From: Platerodrilus igneus
Lineage: Eukaryota > Arthropoda > Insecta > Coleoptera > Lycidae
DNA: 64,000 bases
Assembly: GCA_036346225.1 (NCBI GenBank)
Contig: JARFIW010000003.1
Coordinates: 5,305,501-5,369,500, forward strand
Direction of reading: 5' to 3'
The notes under the pieces were generated by a model. The model was not told where the DNA came from and did not search any database. It saw nothing but the letters and a program-made list of their open reading frames with translations. Below, piece after piece: positions 20,090 through 31,758 of this stretch. The position numbers were made by a program, and so were the translations under genes. Position 1 is the first letter of the stretch. Each line of letters begins with the position of its first letter.

Positions 20090-23000
20090 TATTTTCGATC
20101 CTAGTAAATAATATCCACGTTTAAACTATTGAATAAAGAAATATTAAATTTTTGGGTTGAGTTAAAAACATGTTTATCTGCCAAAATATCACCTACGTCA
20201 ATTCAATTTTGAAATAAAAATTCATAACTCATAAAATTAATATCTGTCAAACTGTTTACATGTAAGTGTAGTTATTCTAAAAAACATGGCATTTGTTTCC
20301 ATATCATGTTTTGTTAAAATGTAAAAAATAAATTAAAGCAAGTTATTATTGATGCAATGCAAGCTAATTTTTTAAAGAATTCTTTTCAAAAACACTGAGT
20401 TAGAGGCATGCATCAAGTAGTTTTTTTTTTGTTTATATCTGTATTATCTTCCACTTTATACTCTCATTCTTGTTAAAAAGCAATAGTAAAAATTATAGAT
20501 CCTTCATCAACTGACAAAGGCGATTTAAACCCTTTTGCTTTAGGGCTGATATCGGAATATCACATATTCTGACGTGCGTGTTGGCGTCAGGTGCTCTAGC
20601 AGATATTCCTGATATCCGTTGCTTTGAAAGTGGAGCGGTGCCAAGCTATGTTATGGCGGGATTTCACTTTACCCCGTTAAATTGGTGGTCACAACGAGAT
20701 AATTTGAAAAAACCCTTAGTAAACGAAGAGCTTGACAACTTCAGTCTTGCACTATTCTAAAGTTATTTCCAAGAAACTTGGCGGCTTTCTTAAAGAGAGA
20801 ACAAAAAGCAGTGATTTGCTCTAAGTGTTTAGAGAGATTTGTTTGTATTGTATATTTAGGCGGTTCAATTTGTATTTTGAGAGGTGTTGGACAAGTTCAG
20901 TATTGATTGAGAGGTGTTTTATACATGCATGTCATTTATTTTATGCTGCATTCTTATTGGTCAATCAGTCAAAAGTGTGTTTGGTGGCACATTCCTAAAA
21001 GGTTATTAGTACTAAGTGCACCAAATTCGAAAAGACGTTGTTAACTAGCAAATAAAATATTTAAAAAGTTAGCGTCCTATATCTCCGTTATTTTTGAATT
21101 TTTAAAAAATTTTTATAGTAACTTAAGATATTAGTTTTGTCGTCTAGCAAGAGTCCCAAATTTTTACGCATCATTTCAAGACACGCTGTATAATAAATGC
21201 ATTATTTGATGCAACTCAGATGACAGTACAAGTAGCACCCTACTTAAGATATTTAATGCATTTCGCCAAGATTTAAAAGGTCTAAAAGACAAATAGGTAA
21301 GTTACATGTGATAACGATATCTATTTATTACAACTAACACATAAAATGAAACAACTGGGGCGTTTTACGGGATTAGCGACTTTTCCAAAATTGCAATGTT
21401 AAGAATCATCGATATTTTCAAACAAAAAGAATGCGAAATTTTTGCAAATTTTTTGCATAAATACTTTTCAAAACTGGAACTATCTTACGGGCTAGATTGA
21501 TACTAATTACCTTAATTAATATTACTCTACAAGAGAGGATTGACGTAGCAGTAAAATAGTGCACTAGATAGCATTTTGTGGTGAAGGGTGGGTTCTATAA
21601 AAATAAATGCAAATCTTTTCAGTGGATATAAACCTAGCATCTTTACTACATCTTTTTATATCTATCTGAAAAGGTCTTTGAACTCGGTCAATAAAAAACG
21701 GCGTCGAGCGCCAACTCACCTGAAGACAAAGTAAGGCATGCCCAAAAGATTGGTATTTTGAGAGACGAGCAGGTTTCACTGTAGTAGAAAGGTAATAGAA
21801 GATTGTTTATACCCTTATAACTCCCATTTATTAGTCTACTTTAAACGCAAATAGTAAAAGGGAGACTTCGCATCTGGTACACCTAACCTATATTAGCAAA
21901 CATGATTATCACAGCAAGTGACAACAGAAAACAAAGAAATACTAAGAACTACCTCTACTTTGGCCAAATATGCATATAGCTAAAAAAAGAACAACTTTAA
22001 TTTATCAATAATAGGCAGTCAACCAATTTAATTTTTAATTACTGTCGCCTCTACAATAATGAACTTCTATGTATAAAAAATAATGTTTCTACCATCCGCT
22101 TAAATAAGCGTACAACAACATAATCGTCGTTTTTAATAATAAGTTTTGCATATTTTTTTTATTACCATCAATCAAATCACACTTACTATATCGACATGTA
22201 ATGTTCATGAAATAGATGGCAAAATCCAATAACATAGTTATGTCTTATTTATCTCCTGCAAACGCTCTGTCAAGTTTCAGCGCAGAAAATGATTGGGGTA
22301 AATTAATTTCTTTAACGTAACGAAAAATGTACGCATCCTAACAGGTCACTTTCACGTTTTAAATCGGTATTTTTACATACACGCTATTTCTTGTGTTTCA
22401 ACACCTGTCAACACTGAGTTCTAGCTTTTGATACCATCAATTCATTTACCCGATCGGCAACTTCAACGCACACTATTCGACTAAGAAACTCTGCTAAAGA
22501 GGATCTGATGTGGTGTCGTGTAATCTTATCTCTAGTACTATGATTTGAGGCTCCACAAACTAAAATGTTCCATGTGTGTTCCCCGTTTCCTTTATTCTCA
22601 AAGATTGTACGAATTAAACTGTTCTAAGGTCGATGTCAAAGTTATTTCGGCCCGAATAGGCGATTATATGTTCCCATACCTTTTATGTAATACCGACAGC
22701 TGTATCATATGTTTATATCACTAGGCATTCCCTCTGTAGGGTTGTAAATTTAAGTTATTATTATTGAGGTTGTTTCCATGGTTGACGGTTTCTGAATTGG
22801 CGTGAATGGGTTGAAATAGCCAGGATTATTTATCGAGATTTATGTGTATTTTTCTAATTTTAATATGATGAGCGTACAGTCTCGACTGTTATTGCTGTTC
22901 GTATAAAAATTTTGCTAGGTGTTTTTCGATTTATTTGTTTGTTCTAATTTAATATTCTATTGAAATAATAGTCATGGTATTAAATGTAAACCACTTGATC

Positions 23001-23595
23001 TCCTATACACTTTTCAGGGTGCTTTCTAGATAAAGCTCATTGAACTAATTAAATTACATAAATCCTTTTATATGATCTAATGCTTGCTCAAGTATTGCGC
23101 AATCAATACAGGTACTTTTCCTGATTGCTGTAGCATGGGCAAAAATTGCAAAGAAATTCACACGAATGCACGCAATAATGCAATTTCCGACATTTCGTTG
23201 TTGCACTGTTTTGCAAGTAACGACACTGTAACTATTCGAATATTGAGTTTCCGAGAATATGGGAGATATCACTCACATATCGACCAAGACGATACTATTG
23301 TAGTTCAAGACTTGCGTGGGCTACATTTAATTCCATGTAAACCGCGATGTAGTAAAAGACGTTACCGTTGCCTTTAAAGTTTGTGCTCGACTGAAGTAGC
23401 TCACTTTAGCACTTTTTCGCTTCAAAAGGCGTCACACTTTAATAAATTGGTTCCACAACACTTTATTTGCAACTGAGAGTTGTATTCCAGCTGTTATGTT
23501 GTTAGTGCTACAAGGTTACTGCAATAGTAGGGCTTGTAACAGTGTACAAGAAAACCGTTGTTCAACTAAATCGGTATTTTTGCGTCATTTGTGGT
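20090..23595. other. No gene recognised
   Basis: About 3.5 kb of AT-rich sequence with only short open frames (for example 20578-20760, 21564-21779, 23084-23377). None has a motif that I recognise or support from codon pattern. No long repeat was noticed. Confidence 0.6.
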
Positions 23596-23599
23596 TGGA

Positions 23600-23888
23600 A
23601 GCTGTGACACTACATTTCATTTTTATTGTCTACCATAAGGTACTACATTGACAGACACGCAAGTTTTTTTCCTAGAAATTTTTTACTGTGCCGAATCGTT
23701 GCTGTTCCAAGCAAGTAGAGATTTTTGACATGCGCGATAACACACACAGGGGACCTCATCCATCAGAGGGCGTATTTTTGTGAAAAATTCTCGCCTAACA
23801 TTTTTCAAACGGATCGTCTCGGAATTCGAACCCGATAAATTGAACTCAGTAGTCATACGCATACCAACTGAGCCGCTGAGCCTTCTGG
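23600..23888 (-). mobile_element. tRNA-derived SINE, copy A
   Basis: Read on the - strand it begins GGCTCAGCGGCTCAGTTGG, a good RNA polymerase III A box, followed by a perfect B box GGGTTCGAATTCC. The body then reads AAAAATGTTAGGCGAGAATT, TTTTCACAAAAATACGCCC, CTTGCTTGGAACAGCAACG and AATGTAGTACCTTATGG. The same body follows a different head in copy B at 26.03 kb. A 130-codon open frame across it is fortuitous. Confidence 0.8.
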
Positions 23889-23889
23889 A

Positions 23890-26030
23890 AGGTGCTACAG
23901 CGCTCCGATCTATTACAATTTGGTTAACCTGGCCACAATTCAAATAGACGATAGTGTTATTCGTCGGCAGAAGTACAACGTTGGAAGCTATATTGGCTAA
24001 AACTGTTGACACCGCATACAAAGGGTCTTTGTAACCCCTTACTCCTATCGAACTTCCGTCCACTCCATCACACATAATGCAAACTTATGTTTTGCCTATT
24101 TCGACCATCTAAAGCGATAAGTGGCAAGCGTATAGACGCCTGGAAACACCAGATTATACTCTTAAGGCTGTTAATCGTTCTCAGAACTTTATTGACCATG
24201 CGACTGGAATATATACAAACTTAGAAAATTTTTAGAGTAAGATGAGTGGTTTTTACTGCCGCTTCTGTTTTATATTCGAATATGTTGCCGAGATATATAA
24301 AGGAATATAAGTCGCGGAAGTAGTTTAGAGATACAACGGTAAATGATATTTAGCTACTTTGTTGGCAACAGCCTAGAAACATGCGGAATATAAATATCCA
24401 TATGTACGGCACTATATATGAGAAATTGAAATCCTGTACAACAAAACCAAGAGCACTTTTATCGCGTATAATTGAAGTATCAATATTTCAAATGATTGAA
24501 CAATAGCCTAACCTTGTTGTGTATAATTTTGCATTGGCAGTACTACTAGTATTATAATAATATGAGTGCTTCTATTATAACAATGACCTAGCGTCAGCTC
24601 ATCGTTATTTGTGCAGGAATCTTGAAGTTACTGTATAGAATCACATAGTTACATTTATCGTACAAGGTCCCGTACAATTTTGAAGTCTTACACCTAGGCA
24701 ATTCAGGTGTCCGATTTTTTGGACAGAACTATTGTGGTCCTGATAAAACGATTGTAAGTACTCGAAATCAACAGATATTATGTACCTTTTGTTGCAGTCT
24801 CGTGGAATGCCATTAATTGTTTCTTGAACATTGTTTAACCCATTGACATCCAGTCACATAGAACCTCTTAGTGGGAGATATAAAGTCATTGCCCGTTTAT
24901 ACAGGTTATCGGCGTCTAGGAATGCCAATTATGTGGTTTGGCCTCATTGCGGTCTTCTATATAGTTGTTATTTGACTCTGCGCAGTGCTTCCTGCAATGC
25001 ACCAGACAACCACTTATTTTTTCTTAACAGGAGTTTCAGCTCTATACCTGTATCACGTCTTACTTGATGTTGGGGGCCGTCACATACTCACTAGGATTCA
25101 AGTTGTTTGTCATTCTGCAGATTTCTGAAATCTTGAAAAACGTCTGTCAATAGAAAACATTCATTTTGGACTACTATTCGCTATATTTCTTAAATGTACA
25201 AGTATCGGAATTGCTACACTTTCTTGGCATACCCGTAGTTGACATTACTTATAGCGGTCAATATCAAATCGCTGAGGAAAGGTTTCTTTCTAGGCAAACT
25301 TTATAATTTAATGCCAGTGCTTAATCGCGTTTGTACGCAAAACACGCTCTTGTGTGTGAGCAATATGAATTGTTTTTCGTCCAGGAAATATTAGGGAACT
25401 TCGTAAAACTGATTTGAATGCAAGTTCTTGGATAGTTTGACAAAACTAGGCTTATAAACCAAAAATATTTCGAAGCTGAATGCACGATCTATCGTAACTC
25501 TCCTTTATCAGAATCATCAAAGTCAGGCACGCCGCCAGATGCTCTCACGTACTTCGTGAAGAAGATAAACCATTGCTAGTAGTTACGAATCACGGTAGTC
25601 CGTTCCTTTTAGCAAGCAAACTCTTTTATAATAAAGTGCGAGTTATACTCACTTAAATTGTGAAAAATTTGGAAATAAAGTAAGAAAGTCTTTATTTTAT
25701 TATGTACAGGAATGTGCTAAAAGTAGTATGGTCTCGTGAGATGGTCATGGTCTCGCAGTCGATCCCGTCCAGGGCTTTCCGAAATATACCACAATCCACA
25801 GTACCATAAAGAATAAGCGCTTCCAACAGATTCAATTAAGGTACTGAAATCCTACTCCGTACGACTTTTTCCAATCAACTTGCTTCCCCCTCCCCCATTC
25901 CCTCACTTTTTGCACAAAGTTTTTACTCGTATAGAGTATTTGGACAACTCAAACTCGTTCAAGTAATCACCGTACGAACACTTGATGTAATAGGCAAAGC
26001 TGTATGGTTCGCGATACTCAACACTTAAGA
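23890..26030. other. No gene recognised
   Basis: About 2.1 kb between the two SINE copies. Only short frames (for example 24831-25067) without recognisable motifs. I see no repeat structure. Confidence 0.6.
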
Positions 26031-26031
26031 C

Positions 26032-26335
26032 GGCTCCGTGGCGTAGTTCATATGTGTGTAACTACTACGCCCAAGGTCCCAGGTACGAATCCCGGCACGG
26101 TCCGCTTGAAAAATGTTAGGCGAGCTTTTTTCACAAAAATACACCGTCGTTCGGATGAGAGGTACAATGGAGGTCCCGTGTGCGAGTGTTGTCACGCACG
26201 TTAAAGATCCCTACCTTGCTTGGAACAGCAAGGGTTCGGCAAAATTCCAATTTTATAGGTAAAAAAAACTCGCTTCCTGGCCAATGTAGTACCTTCGGGT
26301 GGAGCATTGAAAAATCACATGTAGGGGGATACTCA
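26032..26335 (+). mobile_element. tRNA-derived SINE, copy B
   Basis: The head GGCTCCGTGGCGTAGTTCAT and the box GGTACGAATCCCGG resemble A and B boxes of a tRNA-like RNA polymerase III promoter. The body matches copy A in order: AAAAATGTTAGGCGAGCTTT, CACAAAAATACACCG, GGATGAGAGG, a CACGTTAAAGATCCC block, CTTGCTTGGAACAGCAAGGG, TTCGGCA and CCAATGTAGTACCTTCGGG. The heads of the two copies differ much more than the bodies. Confidence 0.8.
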
Positions 26336-26344
26336 ACACTAGGG

Positions 26345-27340
26345 GTGTATAACATTTGCTTATTAATATCGTTGAATTATAGTATATCGTTATTGGGAAA
26401 AAATCAGGTTTAAGCGCCATGCTTTTTTCTATCGGCAAACTGTAACGAACCCACTATCTATTTCTCCTCTACTCGCAACTCGTTGACACTAACGTTTTTA
26501 AGCGTTTGAATCTGGAATGTTTTTAATATCCATCGGGAAATTGACACTATCCAAATTTGGAGCCTTGGAGTAATAGAAATACTTTGGAGTTTCTTTACGG
26601 TGTGTTGATGTACGGGATAAATTGGCGAAAATATAACCCAAACATAACTAGCGTTGTACTCGTTTTTTCCCAAAAAAACAGGCAATAAACTGCGGTGAAA
26701 ATCGTATATTAGTACGACGTAGGCAACCATATGTATTTCTACCAAGTATGACTATATTTTACTCAATCTAATGTCCAGTGCTAAAGTTATACTCTACCCA
26801 TGAGAAGACGTTTTAACCATTTGCACGAAAGTGTAAAATTGAATATAAATTAAGACAGAAAACGTTCTCCGCAACAGATCTGATATCTTACTTGTAAAAA
26901 TAGCTAGTACCCAATTTTTGCTATTTTTGATATTTAAGCCTGTCGTAAAAACCAAAACGAATGGCTCTTGAGCAAAAGTAATGAAATGTTAAAGTAAACG
27001 CCTTTTTATGGATTTAGACACATTTAGAGTATTTAAATATCGGTTTGCAGAAATAAAGAATTAAGTTTTAAATTAATGAAAGGTATCGTTCTAGAATATT
27101 TTTCAAAACAAAGGCATATTTTTAAATTATTCAGTTACTGAAGGTGGCCTGAAAATAAAACAAAGTTTATACAAATACGAAATAATCGTTATTACCCTAT
27201 GCTGAAGAGTTGACGTTTTCAAGTTCTGAAAAATACTGAACGCTTTTGTGAGCAAAACATTTTTCTTGTTGTAGAACCGCATGCTTGTAACGTTTATTAG
27301 CTACAGTTTTAAACATAAATTAAGTGAGCTGTACAAGAAA
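26345..27340. other. No gene recognised
   Basis: About 1 kb. A 95-codon frame on the - strand (26458-26745) has a hydrophobic N-terminus but no motif that I recognise, and no support beyond its length. Confidence 0.5.
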
Positions 27341-27399
27341 GTCAAACTCTTGCCAATCCCGTCTGATTGTACACAACTTGAAGGATACCAATTATTCTA

Positions 27400-27720
27400 A
27401 TTGGATTTGGGCTTGGGTTTTCGGTAAACAATTTACCTTCTACTTTCTTGATTTTTATTAGTTTCTCCGTTTACTTTGCGGCAGGTTTACAAAGTTTCAA
27501 GCACGCCTTCGATGTAAATTGTGAACACTGTATAATACTAATACCAACCAATAAAAAATGGTAGCAATAAAGTCGAAATAAAATTTCGTTATGCTGAATC
27601 ATACGCAACAATATTATGGTTAGCCTCCTCAATGCGTTGCTTTTGTGGTTGTTTTACGCTTTTAGAATTTAAAGTAGCCTGAAATTTGCTACTACGTTGC
27701 TGTACATAACTATATATAAA
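27400..27720 (-). repeat. Dispersed repeat D, copy 1 (possible ancient coding sequence)
   Basis: This matches 57590-57830 and, more weakly, 38960-39110. Shared blocks read on the + strand are GCTGAATCATACGCAACAAT, GGTTAGCCTC, GTGGTTGTTTTACGC and TAGAATTTAAA. Read on the - strand the copies share peptide-level similarity (MIQHNEILFRLYCYHFL here against MIQQNRILFQLYYHHFL in copy 3), which suggests an ancestral coding function. The family is not recognised. Confidence 0.6.
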
Positions 27721-27907
27721 TTTCTAAATATAGGGTCATATGAAAGCATAAAAAATGTAGATGGAGAAATCTATTTCCTTCAAAACGATATACAAGTTAT
27801 TTCCATCGATATGAATACTGCAATACAAATACAGCTGGAAACCAATTATTATTAAGGGCATAATTACCGTACTGACCTATGTATTGATTCAAGAATGTCC
27901 AAAACTA

Positions 27908-27981
27908 CTTAAACTATATATAAATATATATATACATATATATTATATTATATATATATATAAATATATTATATATATATA
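27908..27981. repeat. TA-rich microsatellite at the left edge of the 1.7-kb array
   Basis: An imperfect (TA)n run of about 70 bases ending in ATATAACGCTATGATAAGG, where unit A starts. Equivalent TA runs follow unit A (29665-29697) and unit B (31446-31482). Confidence 0.9.
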
Positions 27982-29697
27982 ACGCTATGATAAGGGGTTA
28001 TTTAGGGGTATACTGAGTGATAATGGTTACCCAATACATGTAGATAAACCGCATTTATTTAGCATTAAAAATAGGTAATTTGTATATTATGCAAAGAGCA
28101 AACATTTAACACCCTGTATAAGAATCGCAAATGACTTTAATTAATGCCGAATAGCAAATCGTTCAATAATAAGCACACATGCAGCAAAAGAAATAACTCT
28201 ACACGCAATCAAACTTGTCCTAAACCAAAAATATTCATAGATTGTAAAATTAAAAGCGTAAAATGCAGTAAAAACTTAGAAAACCATAATATGTGTGTGT
28301 GTTATCTCGGCAAACAAAGCCATAAATGAAAATTACGTGCCAAAGCAAATTTGAAATTCCTGTAACAACATCAAAATACACGCTATAAAATAAATACAAA
28401 CCAGAAATATACGAGTACCTACGTGATCAATGAGTCGTTCTATAAGGCAGTATCAGTGATAAACCTGTAAAAGCACAAAAATGTTCAAAACAACTGATGG
28501 TTGGTCGTACACTTTGAACACCAGCTCAGATAAACCAATGAATTTAAATGGGGCGTCGGCGATATATAAGGTGCAAGTTTGATAAGCGAGCAGCCTTAAT
28601 TTGAACCACGTACAAGCTGCGTCACTATTACTGAAGAATTTACGCGATGAATAAAATTTCAAGGTGAACGATAAAAATTTTATGAAAAGCGATGTTATAA
28701 AATATTTTGAATTAATTATAGTGAAAATATATGAAACAACGCTTGGCCGTTTGCTAGAAAACGTAAGTAGATACTTATTAATTCATTTAAGCTATAATAT
28801 TCATAATTCAAGGCTCTAACGATACTCTAAGAAAGTTCTAAGAAATCTAAGAAAAGATTATATTAATTCTAAGACTATTCTAACGATACTCTAATGAAAT
28901 TTTATGTACAATATTCGAAGCAAATAATAAAGATTTTACAACGTTATGAAAATTGAAGGCAGATCACATTAAACGGAGTAGAACTTGGAGACGAAGCAGC
29001 TCAACTAAAAACAATATTGGGGTACTGATCCACGGCATGCAGCAGAAAGACGCACAAGGAAAACCACAGACCAGAACTATCTAGCTTAAAACATTATTTT
29101 CTATTTATTATATTTGAACATTGATCATATTAAGGCATTATTTTCTTTTTAGTATTTTTGAATATATTTTAAACTTGAATAATTTATGTTAGGAGTCAAC
29201 AAAAATTTATTTTGATACGTGAAAAATTTCGTAAACAAGGGAAAGTTTTGAACGTTCAGAGAAATTTCCAGTAGAGTACAAACGACATTTTTCTGACTTT
29301 ATAATAAGAAAGGGAGCTTTGAATTGTGAGGATAAATAATTTAAAATTTATTGTAATTTGATTCAGGGGTTAATTTTATCATACAGTCAAACAAATTAAG
29401 CTGTGAAGTGTAAATCATTTTCCTTTTCTCATTGTACAAATATTAATCGACTTCGTTTTATCATTCAAAGCAGATAAACATTTTAGGGAAAAAGGGTTAA
29501 ACTATTTGATTATCGTAACGCTGTGCACTCTGTGTGAATTAAACTGGGCTAGCCGAGGCAAATTTAAAATTTCAGGAAATTAAAATACACAGAGCGGTGG
29601 TGGTCAGGAGAAGGCTATTTAAATAATTACGTCGACGTACAGCGTTATCGTATCAACATTTATATACACATATGTATATAATGTATATATATATATA
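27982..29697 (+). repeat. 1.7-kb tandem unit A
   Basis: It begins AACGCTATGATAAGGGGTTA and ends GCGTTATCGTATCAAC plus a TA run. Unit B repeats the same order of blocks 1716 bp later. Conserved blocks include: the opening GATAAGGGGTTRTTTAGGGG; a TATA-like GATATATAAGG (28561-28571); GCCGTTT...AGAAAAC followed by the splice-donor-like GTAAGTAG (28763); a stretch of repeated TTCTAA/CTAAG words (28815-28900); and the inverted pair CTCTGTGT (29528-29535) and ACACAGAG (29587-29594) around GGGCTAGCCGAGGCA. There is no long open frame. The strand given is that of the TATA and donor signals. Confidence 0.75.
28561..28768 (+). promoter_or_regulatory. Putative promoter and first exon in unit A
   Basis: GATATATAAGG is followed about 200 bases later by AAAACGTAAGTAG, a good splice-donor match. 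Both are kept in unit B at a similar spacing (about 180) although the sequence between has diverged. This suggests a transcribed, spliced non-coding unit. That is an inference from two signals only. Confidence 0.35.
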
Positions 29698-31443
29698 ATG
29701 CTGTGATAAGGGGTTGTTTAGGGGTGTACTGAGTAATAAGTGTCGCGTAGTAACTGTAAATAGCGATAAGAATAAGAAAACTGCATTTATTTAGCAGAAA
29801 AAATAAGTAATTTGTACATTATGTAAATATCAAGCATTTAACACTCTGTATATAGACCGTAATTAACTTTAAACAATGCCAGCAAGCATATCTTCCAATA
29901 ATAGAACGCGTATTCAGCAGACAAATAATCGAACATGTAATTAAACTACGCTGAGGAGTGTTTAACAAGTTTATAAAATAAAGACGCAGAAGATAAGACA
30001 AAACCTAATAAATCCTCATGCAATTACGCTTGTGATTAAGAACGAACAATGATCGCTTTGATAAGAAAACGCACTTTCAAAGATCAGTTCAAATAAATAT
30101 GAAAACAGCATTAGAGTTGCATCATTTATTTTGTACAATTATTCAAAGGTATTATCTACATAAAACAACAGACGTAAGTTAAAAGTCCGGCCACGATAAC
30201 AAATAATAAGCCAATCAAAGATTGTAAATAAACAGCATGACACGGAAATGCAAAAGAGTTTCATCAGAAATCAGCTTGACAACACTAGACAAACGTGGTT
30301 GGTCGGAACAATCTGCAAGACTGCTTGGAAAACCAATCCGAAGGTAATGGGATAAGCTATATAACACCCACAGGTGATAAGGCACCTCAGTCTCAATTCG
30401 AAGCACGTTGAATTCGTAACACTTTTAATCAGAAATTCACGCCTCAGTTAAATAAAATTTATATTATAGTGAAAATAGTGCTGCGTTAAGAATACATGAA
30501 CAGTTTTTGCCGTTTTTTTCAGAAAACGTGAGTAGAAATTAGGTAATTAATTTAAATTAAATATTCATAATGATATAGGGCTTCAGGACTATTTCTGGTT
30601 CAATTCTAATACGCGTCGAAAATAATTCTAATTCTAATCCATGATCCTAAGGCGATAATTCTAATTATGGGACAATTCTAATTCGAATCCTTGTCGAAAA
30701 TATTTATAATACGCTGCTAATTTATGATCCGAAGTCTGGAATTTCAAGTGGTATTTAAGGGAAGTGGTTCAAAGCATATACAGAGAAATATCGAATAAAG
30801 CAAGAGGTGATTTTGGAAGCAAGGGGTAACCGTACTGAAAATATTGATTCAACAAAGCAGAGCATTGGTTTCAATTGAGGATAACAAGGGGGTGTTGGCC
30901 ACAACACGAAACAACATATCAGAAGATCGCAGGTCAGACCTATTTTATTTTAAGGAACCTTTTCAATTTAAATTTTAATATTTAATTTTTATTTAATTTA
31001 TCCAAAACTTGTAAAGAGTCAACAGGAACATTGCATACGTTTAAACTTACGTAATAAATCATAAAAAGGTCTCGAACGTTCCAGATTTTTTTGTAAAAGG
31101 GTGTTGTTTATGATGACTTTATTTTAAATTAAAAGGATATAAATTTTGGGATAAATAATCCATTTTATATTAATTGATTGAAGGGTGTACTTAAAGAATT
31201 TCAAAAATTGTGAAGTGTAAATATTACTTTCTTTCATTATATGAATGTTAATTGACTTCGTTTTATCAATTCACACAGGTAATCATAAAGGGGTAAAAGA
31301 AAATTTATCATGGTAACGTTGTGCACTCTGTGTAAATTAAAGAGGGCTAGCCGTGGCATAATAAAAGTAAAAGATTAAAGTGAGAACACAGAGCGGTGGC
31401 CTTAAGTAAAACGTTTATAACACCGAGTACGGCGTTATCATAT

Positions 31444-31482
<39 letters not shown>
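29698..31482 (+). repeat. 1.7-kb tandem unit B
   Basis: It is the second copy, diverged from unit A. It starts ATGCTGTGATAAGGGGTTGT. The TATA-like CTATATAAC is at 30357, the donor-like AAAACGTGAGTAG at 30533-30545, an AATTCTAA-rich stretch at 30600-30720, and the inverted pair CTCTGTGT (31326-31333) and ACACAGAG (31386-31393) around GGGCTAGCCGTGGCA. It ends GCGTTATCATATCAA plus about 18 TA units. Divergence between units is well above that of the gypsy LTRs, so the duplication is older. Confidence 0.75.
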
Positions 31483-31485
<3 letters not shown>

Positions 31486-31748
31486 GAGTTTCTACAACTT
31501 AATAAAGAGTTCTTAAAAAATTTATTTTTAATAAAATGGTACAATTGAACTAGTTTTCATAAGCTATACAGCATAAATGACTACCAAGTTAAATTTTTCT
31601 TGTTACAATGCCTTATATAGACTTAGATTAGAAAGCGACCTTTCTTTCCGGGTCGATAATGATTATAAAATGGGAAAGTACATGCATGAAAGTGTAAATT
31701 CCAAAGCGTCATTATATTTGTAGTAATAGTATGGCATGCGGATATAAT
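31483..31748 (-). repeat. LTR of an errantivirus-like gypsy element
   Basis: On the - strand the sequence after the polypurine run TAAGGGAGGAG begins AATTATATCCGC and ends about 265 bases later in ACTCAATT beside the TA microsatellite. It has a TATA-like CTATATAAGG at 31610-31620 and AATAAA-type signals near 31540. Gypsy-group elements with env prefer TATA-type targets, which fits insertion in the TA run. The other LTR was not found. Confidence 0.6.
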
Positions 31749-31758
31749 TTCTCCTCCC

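Noticed and set aside
23683..24075. 130-codon - strand frame
   Set aside because: Half of it is the SINE body shared with 26.1 kb, so it is a chance frame in a SINE and its flank.
26458..26745. 95-codon - strand frame as a possible gene
   Set aside because: No motif, no neighbouring exon signal, and a length within chance for this composition.
27982..31482. Idea that units A and B are the two LTRs of one retrotransposon
   Set aside because: They are directly adjacent with only a TA run between them, have no internal region, and the LTR next to the env remnant is a different, shorter sequence that starts in the TA run.
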